From Anarhynchus alexandrinus (taxonomy: Eukaryota; Chordata; Aves; Charadriiformes; Charadriidae), in contig VUYV01000036.1 in NCBI GenBank assembly GCA_008711295.1, forward strand, positions 3,903,562 to 3,967,561: a stretch of DNA of 64,000 nucleotides, in the 5' to 3' direction. The notes below the pieces were generated by a model. It was not told the DNA's origin, did not search any database, and saw only the letters and a program-made list of their open reading frames with translations. The position numbers and the translations under genes are program-made. Of this stretch, positions 58,298 through 64,000 are shown one piece after another. How positions within the stretch are numbered: the first letter of the stretch is position 1; the number at the start of each line of letters is the position of its first letter.

Positions 58298-61200
58298 TGT
58301 ACATATGTATATCTAATCGCAAAGCTTGCACAAATGCTGGGAATCTTAGGCACTGCTGTGAACTGGAAAGGTCACTCAAGCTGTATGAATTCAGAGAATT
58401 TGCTCTGGGGAGAGAGTCTGGAAGCGTCAGCCCATATAGCTGTCCAAGTATGGGAAAATAATTCCGGAATATTTTTTTTTAATAGGGATGAGCCTGAACA
58501 GCAAACCATGGCGCCAAACCATCCCAAATGCAGCGGAGCTTGAAACTGAGTTATAAATTGATTTCTTCATAAAGAAACAGTCATCCATCTTCTAGACGGA
58601 CAGTCAGGAGGGTCCAGTCATAATACTGGGTAGGAGCCATCTCTCAGTTTTTCACCCCCAATAACATCATTCATTAAAATAGTTGCCAGCACTATGCTAC
58701 ATGCTTCTCTTTTGCATTGCTCTTACTGACTTAAAAGGTTACAGGGGTCAGCTGAGTGGACCAGTAGCTGTTTGAACTCTCATCTGGATGACCCTTCATC
58801 CACTTCTCCCATGTTAACGTGTGCATGAGTTTTCCTCCATGTTTGATGACTTTTTCAGGTCCTCAGTGAAATTTTGACCAGTTTCACAGGACTGCAGATC
58901 AAATCACAGATCGCTGCCTTTTCTGTCAGGGACTTTTGGCTACGTTTGACCCAAATGATGATGTTTGTAGAATACATTAGAGAACCGTGATTACAGGAGC
59001 TTCCGCTCACCCATCCTTACCCAACGCCAGCTGTACCGCCCTGAGGCAGAGGAGAGAGGAGGGAAATGCACTACCACCTTGGGAAGGGGGTTGCAGATGT
59101 AGGAAGGCTAGGAAAAACCCTTTGATGGTCTGCGGGAGGGCAGGAGGAGGAGCGAGCAAGGGCAGTGCCCTGTGGAGGCACCCTGCCCCTTAGCAGTGTC
59201 AGCTGAAGCCCTTTATCACTGACTGACGGAGGAAGGGACGCTCAGCCTCCAGCTTAACTTTACGTGACATTTAAGGCCCCAGAGCTGTTACCTGCTGAGG
59301 GATAACCAGGGAAGTTGTAACATGTGCTTGCTTACAAGGCGCTGAATACAGCAGGGTAAACTCCTTTAAGGAATCTTTGTTCTATTTTCTTCCAGTATTT
59401 CATTTCCAGTTCCTCAAGATGCAGTGGTTGCCCTTGGCAACAATCTCCAGATCCTTCCCAAAAATTTATGAAGACAAAATGGCACATTTGAGGACAAGCC
59501 AGCTTGGTCATTAAATAAACATTCCCTTTCCATTCAGTGGCAGCGTCAGAGCCACGGAAAGTCTTTTGCTTGGGTACTTTCATGAAATTACTGTCATTTT
59601 TACCAAAGCTACTGGGTCTTGCAGTAGAAATCTATCAAGCCCCGCTCCTGTAGCACAACCCATCTCAGCACATCCTGGGACATGCATATTCCTGCTACTC
59701 AGAGAACAAGAAATTCTTCATCAAAATAATTCACGAAATGATCCTCTTTGAACTTCAAAGTTATCCATTTAAAGAATAAAAAATCCACAAAAATATTCTT
59801 AATTATTTTTTTAATTCCAAACTATTTTGAAATCTATTACCACAGACTTCAAAAAAGATTTTAAATGGATAAGAGCTCTATATAGTTGTCTTCACAGAAT
59901 TTTTTTTCTAACATTCCTGAGCGGATGACCCACAATTGCATAATAGTGTTCGTGGCCCACAAGCAGCCTAACAGAAATAGGAAGCTAAAATAGGCATAAA
60001 ACTCCACAATGAGAAAAAAATAGTGAGAAACAAGAAGAAAAAAATTCAATAATTATTATAAATAAATCCTTAACTCCATCTGCACAGTATTTAATTAAGG
60101 CAAAGAGAGAAAATCAAACCCTTCAGACACCAATATTTTCAGGCAATTGACGCATCTTGGCACCAGCACAGCCACATTACAATGAAATAGAGCACCTAAG
60201 TCTGTAAAACCTTGGCTGTAAAACCACATTTTCCAGAGGATGGATGGGTATAGGAGAAAACAAATATGATTTGCTTCTAGGCTCAAGTGCACATTAGGCA
60301 GGAATATATGCAAAATATGGCACAGAGGTCAGAAAATATGCCACTGAAATGTAAGCTGCTGAAGAGAAAAATCAGTTGGAGAAAGCATTGTGGTAGAGAA
60401 GAAGCGATTTGAACCAAGAATCTGTCAAGTCAAGCTAACATGGGGTTAACTCCTCTTTAAGTAATTTTTTTAAAGAAATTTTACAAACAGTGTTGGCTTA
60501 AAAAAAAAGCCACATACTCACAGTGCCAATGGCAGATATTCGTACTTGTCAAGAAGGAAACGGAAACTTTCTCAGTAAAAGAGGTATAGCGATATAGCTA
60601 ATCTTCAGATTTTGAACTTGGTATTTTAAGATTAAAGTGTATTGTTGTGGCACGGTCATAGTTTAGTCCTTGCTGGAGGTATAATACATCCTCACTCACT
60701 TGATTTCACAGTTTGTTATTGTGTTTAACCCTTTTATTTTAAGAGGGATCTGAGTTTTTGCAGGCAAGGGTGAATCTGCAAGAGAGATCAGCTTGCCAGA
60801 GCCTTTACCAACCTGCCTGATCAGTGTGTGATCAACCAGAGAGGGATTAAATAAGAATCCATAAATGATTCTGGCCCTAATTTCTTAATACTTCAGACAG
60901 AAATTGATAAATATAATTAGTTGACTACTCTTAATTTTACTACAAAGAAAGACTATTTTCTCAGCCCCATACCTTAACCGCTTACATTCCACATTTCCAG
61001 TTTAAACCTGACAAAGAAGCAAGAGATTAAACACTATGCAAAGAAAGGCTGAACTTCAGGAAAATGTAGGGTGAGGTTTCCAAAAGCACTTCCCCATTAC
61101 CTAATGGGGACGTTACTTCTCCGGGAAGAGTGACATTGAGTACTTCTGAACCCTCAGAGAAGTCCTCCTCGCCTCATCTCCTCGGGCTGTGCTCTGTGAG

Positions 61201-62239
61201 GTTTCACAGAGGTGCCCTTCACAGTGACTGACATGGCAGAGCTCGGTTGTCTTTGCAGGTGTTGTAAAGAGAGTTTATAGTGGTTAAGCCACCTATCCCA
61301 GCTGTAGGTGAACCACACTGGCCCAGACTGGTGCACAGGCTGCTTTGCTCTTTGCTAACTGACTCTCCATGGTGCTGCAGCTATGTTGTGCTGCCTTCAG
61401 CTCCTGTGGAGTGCCACCGAGGGTCTTTTCCTCTTGGTGGCCATGGGGAGGTGTTGGACCTGAAGGCCCACCAGCCTTGCCCAGTGTCAGACGGGCTGTG
61501 GGGAACAAGGCATCACCAGGTCCAGGGCAGCCCTTGGAGATGGCAGCAGGAGCTGCTGGAGAAAGAAGAGGCTGCAGGCATGTTGTGAAGGGAAATCATG
61601 ACGTGCTTCAAACTAGGAGCATTGCTGCCCAGAGCTGGCCTCTGCCTGCTGCCCTGTCAAGGGGATGCTTGGCCTCTGCTCCCAGTGTGTCGCAGCAGAG
61701 CGGTTGGCATGGCCGCAGATCTGGCTGGAGAAGACCCACAGTTCTTCGCTTGGGCTGGGATCCCACAGGAGCGTGCCACAGTTTCTTACCGCGCTTCCCA
61801 CCTGCCCACCACTGGTCCACGTGGGGAGGCAGAACCTGCCCTGCCTCCTCCAGTGCCTGGTATACTCGCTTAGGTTAAAGTATCAAGTTCATGACAACTT
61901 TTGAACTTGAGAGGCTGACCCAAGTTAAAACCGAACAACCTGCTATTCACAGCTCTTTGAAATCAGGTGAGTGAACCTAGATTAAGAAGATATCTTTTTT
62001 TCCTATACTAGTAAAGTCATACTCCCAAAGATGCTCTCTCCCTTTGTCAGCTTGTTTTGGTGTCGTGGTCTTGCCCAGGCTCTCATGTACTGAACACCAG
62101 CCTGGTCTTTTTTCCACCCGAAAGCAAAATGAGCAAGGCCATTTCTGTGCAAACTCAGTACTAAGTGTACGTTTGTGTGAGGTGTTTTAATAACAGCAGC
62201 CCTGGAATGTAAAGATAACACACCCGGCTCTATTTACAG

Positions 62240-62300
62240 AAGAGGCTGAGGATGTAGCATACATTTGCATATCATTATTGTAATAAGGAAGAGTAACTTT
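62240..62300. promoter_or_regulatory. octamer-bearing candidate regulatory site
   Basis: ATTTGCAT (62263-62270), the POU/Oct octamer, is followed at once by ATCATTATTG, a possible homeodomain/SOX-type neighbour. Single sites arise by chance often, so this is only a pointer to a possible conserved element. Confidence 0.2.
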
Positions 62301-64000
62301 CCATGTCTCCAAGCGCTTCCCTTGCTTCTAGAAGCCGTGAAGAAGGGACACAGCAAACAGGGAGTTTGTCAGGAAAGAGGATCTGATGTAAAGGACATAC
62401 ACAAAGAAGGCAGGAGACAACTGAAAACCCAGGGATGGCCATAAGAAAGCTTATTTAAAATTACCTCAGTAATTGTAACAGTGCCACTTGTTGGTATATT
62501 GTGTTTCTAGCGGAGATGTTGTTATGAAATTAAGGCAAACACGTTACATTTTTCCTGTTGATCATCCTTATGTTTATTCATACACTGTACAGTAATTTAC
62601 TCAAATGTTAACTTCTGGAGTTTCTCACCATAGGGGAATTGGATAGAAGGGAAAAAAGCAGTTATTAGTCCAGGCCTGGCTGTAGATCTTCCCCCCGCCC
62701 AATCCAAAATAATTTAAATTAAGCACAAAGCAATCTCCTCTGAAAGGCTGTTCTTGCTGGAGACAGAGACAGGCAGTAACAGGAGCTCTGCTGCTCAGCT
62801 GGAAGCCGTTGGGAAGCAAGGGGAGCAGAGAGCTGGTGTAAGGCAGGAGGGTGGCCGGTGGAGCGGTTACTGGGTACCACCAGCACGGGGGGGCAGCAGT
62901 GGGGGACCCTTGTGTGGTTGGAAGATACGTCCCTTGCAATGGCCTGGGGCACCTTGCTCTTGTGAAGGAGTCCGGTAAAACATTTTAATTATCTATCTCT
63001 GTGAATATCAGGTTGCTTTAAAAGTCACTTGCTGTACACAATGTAAATCTTGTCATTTGGGGGACGCAGACGTGTTTGCAAAATGACAAGTGTTCAGGGA
63101 GAAGAAGAAAACCCCCACAGGAAGCCAATGGGAACACAAAAGAAGCAAAACCTAGTATCTCTCCCACCAAAACAAAGTGTATTGCTTTGCCTAGGTAAAG
63201 GTTAGCCCTGTGTCCTCCAGAAGGGAAGACTGATGCTTGGCTCACAACAAAACAAATAGAACATTGCAGCCTGTTCGAGTGAATAATTAACTATTCAAAT
63301 TTAAAAACGGCCAAGCAGTCGATGGATGCTAAAATGGGAGCCGTTCTGAATGCACCTGGATTTCCAGGCATACTGTGTTTATTTGGAGAATAGGTTCTTG
63401 TGGTCTGAAGCCAAGTTAATGACACTACCTGACTTTTTTCTCCATTTTAACTTTCCAGTTTAATTGGCAATTTGTGTAACAAACACAGCTAAATCCTTAT
63501 AAAAGCCCAACAGCAACAAGCCGTGTGTCCTGACTAACTGCTGGCTTTATAGTGACTGGTTGCTGTTTTAAAAAGATGCTGAGGAACATATAGGCTGTGG
63601 ATGAGAGACATCCAAGTAACAAGAACCGACTTATGTCTGTAATTGGTCTTGCTTATTCATGCAAAGATTGGTGATGATGCAGGAGGAAATGCTCAAAGGT
63701 CTGGCCTCAAGCTCTTGGTGTCAAAGTTAATGGTGTCGAGCTCCAAGAACACCTTAACAGCCAACCCTAATTGCAAATATGTACTTCTTCTGCCAGGTCC
63801 CAATAGCAATTACAAGGGAGGGGGTTGAGTTCAGTCTTTTTGAGGGCCCTTTTCCAGGAGTTTTCTGGGCTGAAACCTCCCCAGCTCCACTGGCAGAAGG
63901 CTCCTTCACAGCCCCTGGGAACAAGGAACAGCAAAAGGAGCAGACAGAAAAGGCTCACGACAGCCCTAACCATATTTACAGGCAACGAAACATGCAAAGC

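Larger units (their letters stand above)
51084..64000. other. gene-free unique DNA to the window end
   Basis: About 12.9 kb with no retroelement or gene I can identify. G+C-richer patches at 51.5-51.95, 56.45-56.8, 57.0-57.4, 61.15-61.87 and 62.75-62.95 kb carry long frames in several phases on both strands (for example 61369-61878 plus, 56447-56803 plus). None has a recognisable domain or a consistent codon signal. Short structured sites are listed separately. Confidence 0.55.

Noticed and set aside
61369..61878. 169-codon plus-strand frame
   Set aside because: Several phases and both strands are open over the same G+C-rich stretch, a mark of non-coding composition; nothing family-like.
1..64000. 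tRNA, rRNA, CRISPR array, prokaryotic operon or phage content
   Set aside because: No GGTTCRANYCC-type B box in tRNA context, no regularly spaced repeats, no ribosome-binding sites with packed genes; the repeats are vertebrate.

Overview
This window reads as nuclear DNA from a bird. The decisive evidence is the interspersed repeats. There are at least eight fragments of CR1, the dominant LINE of birds and other sauropsids. Several end in the CR1 3' signature, which on the + strand reads as AGAATCATAGAATCATAGAATGG, from the 3' (ATTCTATG)n tail. Intron/intergenic base composition, short homopolymers, sparse microsatellites and two isolated N characters (35665 and 43976) fit an assembled vertebrate scaffold. 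There is no prokaryotic gene packing, no operon, no rRNA or tRNA and no CRISPR array. I cannot name the species.

I found no host protein-coding gene I can defend. No open frame outside the CR1 copies shows a family I recognise, and the long frames sit in G+C-rich stretches where several frames are open at once. The window is best read as intergenic or deep intronic sequence. A few isolated splice-site-like or start-like signals are recorded as low-confidence leads.

Layout. 1-3960: unique AT-rich DNA with one (AAAC)5 microsatellite. 3960-6055: the longest CR1 (minus strand), with a broken ORF2 covering the linker and reverse transcriptase. 6055-20217: unique DNA with a short CR1 at 7372-7532, an AT palindrome cluster near 6.7 kb and a G+C-richer block at 10.9-12.1 kb. 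20218-35640: an eroded CR1, an ancient MIR-like piece near 23.3 kb, a homeodomain-site-rich block near 24.8 kb, a 50-bp CR1 tail at 25.8 kb and a second ancient repeat near 29.1 kb. 35644-36265: a poly(T) tract with an N, then an old CR1 on the plus strand. 36266-43860: unique DNA with one (TA)8. 43862-44358: a CR1 with a second CR1 tail inserted inside it, flanked by a 7-bp duplication. 44750-45320: an LTR-like region. 49939-51083: a better preserved CR1 fragment with reverse transcriptase motifs. 51084-64000: unique DNA.

No set of genes works together here. The visible biology is repeat history (CR1 insertion, nesting, internal deletion and decay) plus candidate non-coding regulatory elements that need comparative alignment. 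I did not find a convincing new biological system.
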